Positions 48,022-55,785 of a stretch of DNA of 64,000 nucleotides are shown one piece after another. Location of the stretch: positions 620,001-684,000 of the forward strand of contig JADKJU010000002.1 in NCBI GenBank assembly GCA_016720855.1, read 5' to 3'. This DNA is from Betaproteobacteria bacterium. Its GTDB lineage: Bacteria > Pseudomonadota > Gammaproteobacteria > Burkholderiales > Usitatibacteraceae. The translations under genes and the position numbers were made by a program. The notes beneath the pieces were generated by a model. The model was given only the letters and a program-made list of their open reading frames with translations. It ran no database searches and had not been told where the DNA came from. Position 1 is the first letter of the stretch, and each line of letters starts with the position of its first letter.

Positions 48022-49277
48022 ACCCCGCTTCCGCGTCCGTCACCCGGATCGCAGGCGCGGCCCCAGGCGTGCGGCGTTGGCGCGAGGATTTTCCCATCCT
48101 GGCCGAGCGCGTCCATGGCAGGCCCCTCGCCTATCTCGACAACGCAGCCACGACCCAGAAGCCGCAGGTCGTCCTCGACGCGCTGACCGGTTACTACGCA
48201 CGCGACAATGCCAACGTGCACCGCGGCGTGCATACCCTGAGCCAGCGCGCGACGCACGCCTACGAGTGCGCGCGTGGCAAGGTGCAGCGCTTCCTCAATG
48301 CCGGGGAGGCCGGGGAAATCGTGTTCGTGCGCGGCACCACGGAGGCCATCAACCTGGTTGCACAGAGCTTCGCGCGGCCGCGCCTGGCTCCCGGCGACGA
48401 GATCGTCGTGAGCGCCATGGAGCATCACTCCAACATCGTCCCGTGGCAGCTCGTATGCGAGGCCACGGGGGCCAGGCTCAAGGTCGTCCCCATCGACAAC
48501 GAGGGTGCATTCCTGCTGGATGCCTACGAGGCGATGCTCGGCCCGCGCACGCGGCTCGTCGCGGTGACCCACCTGTCCAACGCGCTCGGCACGATTGCCC
48601 CGGCACGGCGCATCGTCGAGCTGGCACACGACAGGGGCATTCCGGTGCTGCTCGACGGGGCACAGGCGATCTCCCACCTTGCCGTCGACGTGCGCGCGCT
48701 CGGTTGCGATTTCTATGCCTTCTCGGGGCACAAGGTCTTCGGACCAACCGGAATCGGCGCGCTCTATGGCCGGGCTGACCGGCTGCGGTCGATGTCGCCG
48801 TACCAGGGCGGGGGCGACATGATCCGCACGGTCACCTTCGAGAAGACCGAGTTCGCGGAAATCCCCTACCGCTTCGAGGCGGGCACGCCGAACATCGCGG
48901 GCGCGATCGGGCTGGGCGCGGCGCTCGACTACGTATCGACTATCGGACTGGACGCGATCGGCGCCCACGAACGAGACCTGGTGGCGCGCGCGACACGGGG
49001 GCTCGCGGCCATTCCCGGCCTGCGCATCATCGGGACCGCGCCGGACAAGGCGAGCATCGTGTCCTTCACGCTCGATGGCGTGCATCCGCACGACATCGGC
49101 ACCATTCTCGACCAGGCCGGGGTGGCGATACGAGCGGGGCATCACTGCGCCATGCCGGTGATGCAACGGTTCGGCATTGGCGGCACGGCCCGTGCGTCGT
49201 TTGCGTTCTACAACACGCGAGACGAAGTGGATGCGCTGGTGGCGGGAGTCGACCAGGCGCGCAGGATGTTCCGATGA
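48018..49277 (+). CDS. sufS: Cysteine desulfurase SufS
   Basis: PLP enzyme taking sulfur from cysteine for cluster assembly. 419 residues. Seen: YLDNAATTQKP, EHHSNIVPWQ (His over PLP), the Schiff-base Lys in FSGHKVFGPTGIG, and the active-site Cys in RAGHHCAMPVM. The type-II (SufS) spacing fits its neighbour SufU rather than SufE as sulfur acceptor. Confidence 0.97.
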   Translation: MNPASASVTRIAGAAPGVRRWREDFPILAERVHGRPLAYLDNAATTQKPQVVLDALTGYYARDNANVHRGVHTLSQRATHAYECARGKVQRFLNAGEAGEIVFVRGTTEAINLVAQSFARPRLAPGDEIVVSAMEHHSNIVPWQLVCEATGARLKVVPIDNEGAFLLDAYEAMLGPRTRLVAVTHLSNALGTIAPARRIVELAHDRGIPVLLDGAQAISHLAVDVRALGCDFYAFSGHKVFGPTGIGALYGRADRLRSMSPYQGGGDMIRTVTFEKTEFAEIPYRFEAGTPNIAGAIGLGAALDYVSTIGLDAIGAHERDLVARATRGLAAIPGLRIIGTAPDKASIVSFTLDGVHPHDIGTILDQAGVAIRAGHHCAMPVMQRFGIGGTARASFAFYNTRDEVDALVAGVDQARRMFR

Positions 49278-49723
49278 CCGACGCATTGCGCGAGCTCTAC
49301 CAGGACATCGTCTTCGACCACTACAGGAAGCCGCGCAACCGGCGCGCTCTCCCGGGGGCGAGCCATACGGCCGAAGGGCACAACCCGCTGTGCGGTGACC
49401 ATGTCGCGGTCCACCTGGATGTCGCGGATGGGGTCATCCGGGACGCCACCTTCGAGGGCGAGGGATGCGCGATCGCGACCGCGTCCGCTTCGCTGATGAC
49501 CGAAGCGCTGAAGGGAAAGCGGGTCGCGGAGGCAAAAGACCTACTCGACGGGTTCCACCGCATGGTGACCGGTGCGTCGCCTGCGCCGCATCCGGAACTC
49601 GGCAAGCTCGAGGCGCTCGCCGGCGTGCGCGAATTCCCGGTGCGGGTGAAGTGCGCCACGCTCGCATGGCATGCCTTGCAGGCGGCGCTGCATGACCGGC
49701 CGGCGCCGGTTTCCACCGAGTGA
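49274..49723 (+). CDS. sufU: Sulfur-acceptor protein SufU
   Basis: 149 residues. IscU-fold protein with cysteines in NPLCGDH, EGEGCAIATAS and RVKCATLAW. The extra segment between the second and third cysteines and the KCATLAW ending mark the SufU group, which binds zinc and takes persulfide from SufS, rather than scaffold IscU. Overlaps sufS by ATGA. SufU in place of SufE is the Gram-positive arrangement and less usual in proteobacteria. Confidence 0.93.
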   Translation: MTDALRELYQDIVFDHYRKPRNRRALPGASHTAEGHNPLCGDHVAVHLDVADGVIRDATFEGEGCAIATASASLMTEALKGKRVAEAKDLLDGFHRMVTGASPAPHPELGKLEALAGVREFPVRVKCATLAWHALQAALHDRPAPVSTE

Positions 49724-49730
49724 GGAGGCG

Positions 49731-50072
49731 ATGACGAACGAATTGCACGCCACTGCCGTGGCACCCTCCGAGGCCGTTCGCGAAGGTGTGGTCGCCGCCC
49801 TGCGCACCGTCTTCGACCCCGAGATTCCGGTCAACATCTACGATCTCGGACTGGTCTATGGCATCGATGTCGACGCCGAAGGCAAGGTCGAGATCCGGAT
49901 GACGCTCACCGCACCCGGCTGCCCTGTCGCCGGGTCGCTGCCGAGCGAGGTCGAGGTGAGGCTCGAGGAAGTGCCGGGGGTCACCGCGGCGAACGTCGAG
50001 CTCGTCTGGGAGCCGCAGTGGAGCCCGGACCTGCTCACCGAGGACGTGAAATTGCAGTTGGGCCTCATCTAA
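49731..50072 (+). CDS. sufT: SufT, DUF59/MIP18-family Fe-S maturation factor
   Basis: 113 residues from ATG 49731 with a strong GAGGAGG site. DUF59 domain: ALRTVFDPEIPVNIYDLGLVYGIDVD, MTLTAPGCPVAGSLPSEVE with the conserved Cys, ending in LVWEPQWSPDLLTEDVKLQLGL. Proteins of this type help deliver clusters to target enzymes. Last clear member of the suf operon. Confidence 0.94.
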   Translation: MTNELHATAVAPSEAVREGVVAALRTVFDPEIPVNIYDLGLVYGIDVDAEGKVEIRMTLTAPGCPVAGSLPSEVEVRLEEVPGVTAANVELVWEPQWSPDLLTEDVKLQLGLI

Positions 50073-50118
50073 ATGGGCCGACCGTCCATGGATCACCTGT
50101 TGCAGGCCTTGCTTCGCC

Positions 50119-50718
50119 ATGGATGAGGCCGGATTCCGGAGCCTGGACGCGCTGCTTGTCGCGGTGCGCTCCTGCCGTGTGTGCGCCGCGCACCTGCCGT
50201 TGGGGCCCCGCCCGGTGCTGCGCGCGGGCGAGACGGCGCGCATTCTCGTGGTCGGACAGGCACCAGGAGCCCGCGTCCATGCCACGGGCATCCCGTGGGA
50301 CGACGCGAGCGGAGTACGCCTGCGTGCGTGGCTCGGCATGGACGAAGAGACGTTCCGCGACGCCTCGCGCGTCGCGATCGTTCCGATGGGCTTCTGCTAT
50401 CCCGGTCGCGGCCGCAGCGGTGACCGGCCGCCGCGTCCCGAATGCGCGCCGCTATGGATGGACAAGTTGCTCGCCCGCCTGCCGCGCGTCGAACTCACCT
50501 TGCTCGTCGGGCAATACGCCCAGCGTCACTTCCTCGGCAAGCATCGCAGGGCTACACTCGCGCAGACAGTGCGTTCGTGGAGCGATTACGCGCCGCAATA
50601 CCTGCCGTTGCCTCATCCGTCGCCGCGCAACACGCCGTGGCTCCAGCGCCACCCCTGGTTCGAGCGGCAGCTGGTTCCGGAGTTGCGCGCCCGGGTCCGC
50701 GCGGTCATGGAATCCTGA
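50119..50718 (+). CDS. Uracil-DNA-glycosylase-family protein with cysteine cluster
   Basis: 199 residues. UDG fold motifs: VVGQAPGARVHATGIPWDDASG (motif A region) and PLPHPSPRN near the C-terminus (motif B-like HPSPRN). Four cysteines, SCRVCAAH at residues 19-22 and two in MGFCYPG and PPRPECAP, could bind an Fe-S cluster as in family 4/5 UDGs. Being 46 bp after sufT fits a cluster-containing protein. DNA-repair activity is inferred from the family; this subgroup is not well studied. Confidence 0.8.
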   Translation: MDEAGFRSLDALLVAVRSCRVCAAHLPLGPRPVLRAGETARILVVGQAPGARVHATGIPWDDASGVRLRAWLGMDEETFRDASRVAIVPMGFCYPGRGRSGDRPPRPECAPLWMDKLLARLPRVELTLLVGQYAQRHFLGKHRRATLAQTVRSWSDYAPQYLPLPHPSPRNTPWLQRHPWFERQLVPELRARVRAVMES

Positions 50719-50732
50719 AAGGAGTGCTCGAC

Positions 50733-51086
50733 ATGGAACACCCGATGTATCCCGACACCACGAAGGAACTGGCGCAGAAGCGAAGAGAGCTGGCGCCGGA
50801 CGTCTACGGCGCTTTCCGGGAGTTCGGCAAGCGTGTATTCGCCGATGGCGCGCTGCCGTCGAAGACCAAGCAGCTCATTGCGGTCGCGGTGGCGCACGTG
50901 ACCCAATGCCCCTATTGCATCCGGGGCCACTCGGAACTCGCCCTGAAGAACGGCGCGACCGAGCAGGAAATCATGGAGGCGATCTGGGTCGCCGCCGAGA
51001 TGCGGGCCGGCGCCGCCTACGCGCATGCCGCCATCGCGATCGACGCGATGAATCAGGTGGCCGGCCGCTCCGGCGGCCACGACTGA
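50733..51086 (+). CDS. AhpD-like carboxymuconolactone-decarboxylase-family protein (1)
   Basis: 117 residues from ATG 50733 (AAAGGAG upstream). All-helical CMD fold with the redox-active pair CPYCIRGH, where the two cysteines and His form the AhpD-type active site. Such small proteins act as peroxidase or alkylhydroperoxidase partners. Lies 14 bp after the UDG-like gene. Confidence 0.88.
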   Translation: MEHPMYPDTTKELAQKRRELAPDVYGAFREFGKRVFADGALPSKTKQLIAVAVAHVTQCPYCIRGHSELALKNGATEQEIMEAIWVAAEMRAGAAYAHAAIAIDAMNQVAGRSGGHD

Positions 51087-51097
51087 GCGGGGGCACG

Positions 51098-51589
51098 ATG
51101 CCGGCACGCCTGAACTATTTCACCGCCGCGCCCGAAGGCGCCGCCGCGATGCGTGGACTCGAAGCCTACGTGCGCGCAAGCGGCCTGGACGAGTCGCTGC
51201 TCGAACTCGTGAAGACGCGCGCTTCCCAGATCAATGGCTGCGCGTACTGCATCGACATGCACACGAAGGATGCCCGCGCCAACGGCGAGACGGAGCAGCG
51301 CCTGTACGCCCTGTCCGCCTGGCACGAGACGCCCTTCTATTCCGGGCGCGAGCGCGCGGCGCTCGCGTGGACCGAGGCCCTTACCCGCATCGCGGAGCAT
51401 GGCGTTTCGGACTCCCAGTTCGCCGCGGCGAAGGCGCAGTTCAGTGACAGGGAACTCGTCGACCTGACGCTCGCCATCGTGGCGATCAACGGGTGGAACC
51501 GGCTCTCGGTTGCGTTCGCCAGCGTGCCGGGCAGCTATCAGCCGCGGCCGCCCGATCCGGGTCGTGCCCCGGGTTCCCGCGCCGTCTGA
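51098..51589 (+). CDS. AhpD-like carboxymuconolactone-decarboxylase-family protein (2)
   Basis: 163 residues from ATG 51098. Same fold and active site type, here NGCAYCIDMHTKDA (CXXC with the following His), and WTEALTRIAEHGVSDSQF typical of the longer alkylhydroperoxidase D group. 11 bp after the first AhpD-like gene, so the pair is co-expressed; they are diverged paralogues. Possible role in protecting the Fe-S machinery from peroxide is inference. Confidence 0.88.
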   Translation: MPARLNYFTAAPEGAAAMRGLEAYVRASGLDESLLELVKTRASQINGCAYCIDMHTKDARANGETEQRLYALSAWHETPFYSGRERAALAWTEALTRIAEHGVSDSQFAAAKAQFSDRELVDLTLAIVAINGWNRLSVAFASVPGSYQPRPPDPGRAPGSRAV

Positions 51590-51631
51590 GCCATGGCGAT
51601 GGCACACGTCGTCCTGCCGGAGATCGCCTGA

Positions 51632-52018
51632 ATGCGAACGAAGCCTATTCCCCCTGCCAACGTTCGGCTGAAGCGGGCGTACGAGCCGCCCGCGTCCTCG
51701 GACGGCACGCGCATTCTCGTCGACCGGCTGTGGCCGCGCGGCGTGCGCAAGGAAGACGCCGCGCTCGACGGCTGGGTGAAGGAAATCGCGCCCAGCACGG
51801 AGCTGCGCAAGTGGTTCGGTCACGATCCCGGGCGATGGCCCGAGTTCCGGCGCCGGTATGCCCGGGAGCTGGATAGCCACACGGACGAGATCGAGCGGTT
51901 GCGGGCGCTCGCGCGCAAGGCGCCGGTCACGCTGGTCTTCGGCGCCCGTGACGAAGAGCACAACGACGCCGTCGTGTTGCGCATGGTTCTGCTCGGCGGC
52001 GAACCGTCGGATCCGTGA
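51632..52018 (+). CDS. DUF488-family protein (short)
   Basis: 128 residues. Family motifs: RILVDRLWPRGVRKEDAALDGWVKEIAPSTELRKWFGHDP, RRYARELD and the C-terminal TLVFGARDEEHNDAVVL. DUF488 members are small cytoplasmic proteins of unknown biochemistry; the usual Cys in the last strand (as in LLYSAKD or TLLCACK) is not present here. Alone in a 42-bp to 112-bp setting between the AhpD pair and the second DUF488 gene. Confidence 0.85.
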   Translation: MRTKPIPPANVRLKRAYEPPASSDGTRILVDRLWPRGVRKEDAALDGWVKEIAPSTELRKWFGHDPGRWPEFRRRYARELDSHTDEIERLRALARKAPVTLVFGARDEEHNDAVVLRMVLLGGEPSDP

Positions 52019-52130
52019 GCGCAGGGGCTGCGCTTCGGTGGTGGTCGCCACGGGAATATACTCACCCGGAGGATACGTCCGTCGTGCGCGCGAAGCTGCG
52101 TGATCACGGCGGTCAGAAGGGCGCCTGGCA

Positions 52131-52688
52131 ATGCTGAATCCGGATACTCGGGGCACGGTGCTTACCATCGGCCATTCGACGCGCTCACTGGAGGAATTCG
52201 TCGGCCTGCTCCAGGCGCATGCGGTCACGTGCGTGGTCGATGTGCGCAGCGTTCCGCGCTCGCGGCACAACCCGCAGTTCAATGGCGACGCGCTTTCGCC
52301 GGCGCTCCAGGGCGCGGGTATCGCGTACGCGCACGCACCGGGCCTCGGGGGCTTTCGCCGTCCGGTCGCGCGATCGTCCAACGAGGGTTGGCGCAACCTC
52401 TCGTTTCGCGGCTACGCGGACTACATGCAGACCACCGCCTTCGCCGACAACCTGGAGGACCTCATCGACAGGTCCGGTCGCGATCGCGTCGCGCTCATGT
52501 GCGCGGAGGCCGTGCCGTGGCGCTGCCATCGCTCGCTGATAGCCGATGCTCTCGTGGCACGCGGTATCGTGGTCGAGGAGATCGTGTCGCGAACGCGGCT
52601 CGACAGGCACGTGATGACATCCTTCGCGGCGGTGGATGGGACCGCGATCACCTATCCCGCAAACGTGAGCGTGGAAGCCCGGCCTTGA
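52131..52688 (+). CDS. DUF488-family protein (long)
   Basis: 185 residues. The longer DUF488 type: LTIGHSTRSLEEFVGLLQAH, VVDVRSVPRSRHNPQFN, and the conserved CAEAVPWRCHRSLIADAL with two cysteines and an Arg/His patch, thought to be a catalytic or nucleic-acid-contact site. Function unknown. The stop overlaps the TTG of the next small gene. Confidence 0.87.
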   Translation: MLNPDTRGTVLTIGHSTRSLEEFVGLLQAHAVTCVVDVRSVPRSRHNPQFNGDALSPALQGAGIAYAHAPGLGGFRRPVARSSNEGWRNLSFRGYADYMQTTAFADNLEDLIDRSGRDRVALMCAEAVPWRCHRSLIADALVARGIVVEEIVSRTRLDRHVMTSFAAVDGTAITYPANVSVEARP

Positions 52689-52885
52689 ACGAGGCGAAAC
52701 GAATCCCCGGTGAACCTCGGATCTTCTGCTCGGTCTGTCGACGGGAGGCGCCGCGTTCGCTGGCCGTGGGCGGCGAGGCGGACGACTATGTATTCCACTT
52801 CTGCGGCCTGCACTGCTACGCGATCTGGAGAGGTGAGGAGCACGCGCAGTGCGATCCGGACGTGAAAGGGCGCGATGGGCACTGA
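52685..52885 (+). CDS. Small DUF3330-like zinc-finger-type protein
   Basis: 66 residues from TTG 52685, overlapping the DUF488 stop. Pattern C-x2-C (FCSVCRRE), then about 20 residues, then FHFCGLHCYAIW (C-x3-C): the DUF3330 arrangement, presumably a metal-binding ribbon. Its 3' end overlaps the sdhC start by 11 bp, tying the DUF488/DUF3330 genes to the sdh group. Function unknown. Confidence 0.75.
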   Translation: MNEAKRIPGEPRIFCSVCRREAPRSLAVGGEADDYVFHFCGLHCYAIWRGEEHAQCDPDVKGRDGH

Positions 52886-53258
52886 GGGCAAGCGACGGCC
52901 GGTCTTTTTCAACCTCGCACAGATCTCGCTTCCGGTGGGTGCGCTGGCTTCCATCGCCCATCGGGTGGCGGGCGTGATCCTTGCGGTCGGTCTTCCGTTC
53001 GCCGTTTACGCGCTCGATCTGTCATTGCAGGATCCCCGGGGATACGCGGTGGTGGCCGCGGCGGCGTCGAGCGTGCCCTTGCGCCTGGGCACCGTGATGC
53101 TGGCCTGGGCGCTGGCGCACCATCTGCTGGCAGGGGTACGCCACCTCCTCATGGACGTGGACATCGGCTCACGCCTGGCCGACGCACGTCGCAGCGCGTG
53201 GATCGTGAACGTCGGCGGTATCGCCATCGCCTTGCTTGCCGCCGCAGCCCTGCCATGA
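52875..53258 (+). CDS. sdhC: Succinate dehydrogenase cytochrome b556 subunit
   Basis: Membrane anchor of complex II. 127 residues, three transmembrane helices. N-terminal RPVFFNLAQISLPVGALASIAHRVAG (quinone-site Ser and Arg region) and HHLLAGVRHLLMDVDIG, holding the haem-ligand His, are conserved. Start overlaps the DUF3330 gene; sdhD follows with ATGA. Confidence 0.93.
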   Translation: MGTEGKRRPVFFNLAQISLPVGALASIAHRVAGVILAVGLPFAVYALDLSLQDPRGYAVVAAAASSVPLRLGTVMLAWALAHHLLAGVRHLLMDVDIGSRLADARRSAWIVNVGGIAIALLAAAALP

Positions 53259-53593
53259 AAAGGCCCGTGACCGGTCTGGGAGCCTGGCTCGTGCAGCGCG
53301 CCAGTGCGGTCTACTCGCTCGTCTTCATCGTGTTCGTGCTTGTCCATTTCCTCGTCGATCCGCCCACCTCGTACGTGGCATGGCACGACTGGGTGTCGGG
53401 CAGGGGCGTGAGCATTGCCGCGTCGGTCTTCTGGATTGCCTTGCTGGCGCATGCCTGGGTGGGGCTTCGGGACGTGCTCATGGACTACGTCCATTCGATT
53501 GCCATCCGCTTCGCCATGCTTGCATTGCTGAGCGCCTGTCTGGCGGGGATGGGCGCATGGACCATTCGAATCCTGCTGATGGCGCATCGCTGA
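53255..53593 (+). CDS. sdhD: Succinate dehydrogenase membrane anchor subunit SdhD
   Basis: 112 residues, three helices. GAWLVQRASAVYSLVFIVFVLVHFL is the usual first helix and LAHAWVGLRDVLMDYVHS contains the second haem-ligand His and the quinone-site Asp/Tyr. Followed after only 40 bp by sdhB; the flavoprotein gene sdhA, normally between them, is missing. Confidence 0.92.
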   Translation: MKRPVTGLGAWLVQRASAVYSLVFIVFVLVHFLVDPPTSYVAWHDWVSGRGVSIAASVFWIALLAHAWVGLRDVLMDYVHSIAIRFAMLALLSACLAGMGAWTIRILLMAHR

Positions 53594-53633
53594 GACGAGC
53601 GCCAGAGCCCACGGCAAGGAACGGGAGACCCCG

Positions 53634-54329
53634 GTGAAACTGTCTATTTTTCGCTTCAATCCGGAACGCGACGAAAAGCCGTACATGCAGGACTACGAGG
53701 TCGAGCTGCAGGCGACCGACCGGATACTCCTGGATGTCATCCTGCGCATCAGGATTCAGGATGATTCGCTCACCATCAGGAAATCCTGCCGTGAAGGCGT
53801 GTGCGGCTCCGATGCGATCAATATCAACGGCCGCAATGGACTGGCTTGCATCACCCCCGTCAAGGGCCTGAAGGAGCCGGTGATACTGCGCCCGCTGCCG
53901 AGCTTCCCGGTCATCCGCGACCTCGTGGTCGACATGACGCGGTTCTTCGAGCAGTACCATTCCATCAGGCCTTACCTGATCAACGATGAACCTGCCCCGG
54001 AAAAGGAGCGCCTGCAGTCGCCGGAGGATCGCGCCAGGCTCGACGGGCTGTACGAGTGCATCCTGTGTGCGTGCTGCACGAGCCAATGCCCGTCGTCCTG
54101 GTGGAATCCGGACAAATTCGTCGGGCCGGCGGGTCTTTTGCAGGCCGAACGCTTCATCGTGGACAGCCGGGATCGCGCCACGAAGGAAAGGCTCGATGAT
54201 CTGAACGACGTCTATCGGCTGTTCCGCTGTCGCTCGATCATGAACTGCACCGAGGTGTGCCCCAGGGGCCTGGCCCCGTCCCGCGCCATCGAGAAGATCA
54301 GGCTGATGATGGCGAGGGAGTCGCTGTAA
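53634..54329 (+). CDS. sdhB: Succinate dehydrogenase iron-sulfur subunit
   Basis: 231 residues from GTG 53634. All three Fe-S sites are intact: [2Fe-2S] CREGVCGSDAININGRNGLAC, [4Fe-4S] CILCACCTSQCPSSWW, and [3Fe-4S] CRSIMNCTEVCPRGL. The protein is complete and should bind an SdhA supplied from elsewhere. It ends 55 bp before trpS. Confidence 0.95.
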   Translation: MKLSIFRFNPERDEKPYMQDYEVELQATDRILLDVILRIRIQDDSLTIRKSCREGVCGSDAININGRNGLACITPVKGLKEPVILRPLPSFPVIRDLVVDMTRFFEQYHSIRPYLINDEPAPEKERLQSPEDRARLDGLYECILCACCTSQCPSSWWNPDKFVGPAGLLQAERFIVDSRDRATKERLDDLNDVYRLFRCRSIMNCTEVCPRGLAPSRAIEKIRLMMARESL

Positions 54330-54384
54330 TGCCTGGGCTCGCCACACACCATGGCCACGAAGTGCAGCGCTCGAAGGCGGCGCG

Positions 54385-55401
54385 ATGATGGCAAGCCCGG
54401 CCAGGCCGGTCGTGCTGACGGGAGACCGGACCACCGGCCCGCTGCATCTCGGGCACTACGCGGGCTCCCTGAAAGCACGCCTCGAGCTGCAAGACGAGGC
54501 CGAGCAGTACGTTCTTCTTGCCGACACGCAGGCCTTGACCGACCACGTCGGACGACATGCCGAGGTCAGCGGGAACGTCATCGAGGTGGCCATGGATTAT
54601 CTGGCGGTCGGCATCGATCCGGCCAGGTCCACCATGTTCATCCAGTCGCAAGTCCCCGAGCTTGCCGAGCTGTCCATGCTGCTCATGAACCTCGTGACGC
54701 TGGCCCGGCTGGAGCGCAACCCCACGATCAAGGAAGAGATTCGACTTCGCGGATTCGAGCGCGACATTCCTGCCGGCTTCCTCGTCTACCCCGTCAGCCA
54801 GGCGGCGGACATCACGGCGTTCAAGGCCACCCTCGTTCCCGTCGGTGAAGACCAGCTGCCCATGATCGAGCAGACGAACGAGCTCGTGCGCAGCTTCAAC
54901 GCCAGCGTGAGCCAGGACGTGCTCGTCGAGTGCAGGGCCCTGCTGTCGCCCGTCGGCCGGCTTCCCGGCATCGACGGGAAAGCGAAGATGAGCAAGTCCA
55001 TGGACAACGCGATCGCCTTGAGCGCCGGACCCGACGAGATCCGCAGGGCCGTGAAGCGCATGTACACCGACCCGGGACACCTGCGGGTGGACGATCCGGG
55101 TCGGGTCGAAGGCAACGTCGTCTTCGCCTTTCTGGATGCCTTCGAGCCCGATACGCGGCAGCTCGCGGCTCTCAAGCGTCGATACCGGGAAGGCGGCCTC
55201 GCCGACAGCACGCTCAAGCGGTTGCTCGAGGAGCGGCTTCAGGAAATCATCGAGCCCATACGCCTTCGGCGGCAGCGCCTGGCGAGCGACCGCGGCGAAG
55301 TCATGATCATCCTGAAGCGGGGTACGGAATGCGCCAGGAGCGTGGCGGCGGCGACCATCGCACAAGTCAAGCGCGCCCTGGGTCTCGCCTATTTCACGTA
55401 A
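54385..55401 (+). CDS. trpS: Tryptophanyl-tRNA synthetase
   Basis: Charges tRNA-Trp. 338 residues, class I: HIGH-type GDRTTGPLHLGHYAGSL and KMSKS in GKAKMSKSMDNAI. The VLTGDRTTGPLHLGHYAGS form resembles the variant found in Firmicutes and in additional TrpRS copies, so this may not be the only trpS in the genome. ATG 54388 is an equal start choice. It follows sdhB on the same strand. Confidence 0.92.
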   Translation: MMASPARPVVLTGDRTTGPLHLGHYAGSLKARLELQDEAEQYVLLADTQALTDHVGRHAEVSGNVIEVAMDYLAVGIDPARSTMFIQSQVPELAELSMLLMNLVTLARLERNPTIKEEIRLRGFERDIPAGFLVYPVSQAADITAFKATLVPVGEDQLPMIEQTNELVRSFNASVSQDVLVECRALLSPVGRLPGIDGKAKMSKSMDNAIALSAGPDEIRRAVKRMYTDPGHLRVDDPGRVEGNVVFAFLDAFEPDTRQLAALKRRYREGGLADSTLKRLLEERLQEIIEPIRLRRQRLASDRGEVMIILKRGTECARSVAAATIAQVKRALGLAYFT

Positions 55402-55474
55402 GCGGGCCGGAACCGCGCGGATGCGTCAAGACTCCAATGTCGGAGAAATGAGACGGACAACAGGTGACCATGCG

Positions 55475-55654
55475 ATGACTATCCAACCCCAGCCCCCACC
55501 ACCGGCCGAGCATGTCGACGAGTTGCTGGATGAAGCCGGCCGGGAAAGCTTTCCCGCCAGCGACCCCCCTGCGGTGACGCCCATGCGCGGCCCGGTCACT
55601 CCTGTGCCTGACACAAGTCCGCCGGAGGACGCGCAGTCGATGGCCGCGCGATAG
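55475..55654 (+). CDS. Small acidic/proline-rich protein with FPASDPP motif
   Basis: 59 residues from ATG 55475. The segment DELLDEAGRESFPASDPPAV is a recurring motif in short, disordered proteins of proteobacteria; their function is unknown. It lies in the trpS to norZ interval, with the remaining 131 bp before norZ showing no recognisable site. Confidence 0.6.
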   Translation: MTIQPQPPPPAEHVDELLDEAGRESFPASDPPAVTPMRGPVTPVPDTSPPEDAQSMAAR

Positions 55655-55785
55655 ACGGCGCCGTCCGCGGTGCCCGCTGGCCGGGGCGGCTTCGTCGTCC
55701 CATTTCCCGGAAGCGCCAGCAGGGTTTCCCGATGCTCGCGCAGGCGATGTCGGACCACGAGAGAAGCAGACGGAGAAAGCCGATC

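Noticed and set aside
53594..53633. Hidden sdhA remnant between sdhD and sdhB
   Set aside because: Only 40 bp; no frame shows a flavoprotein motif on either strand.
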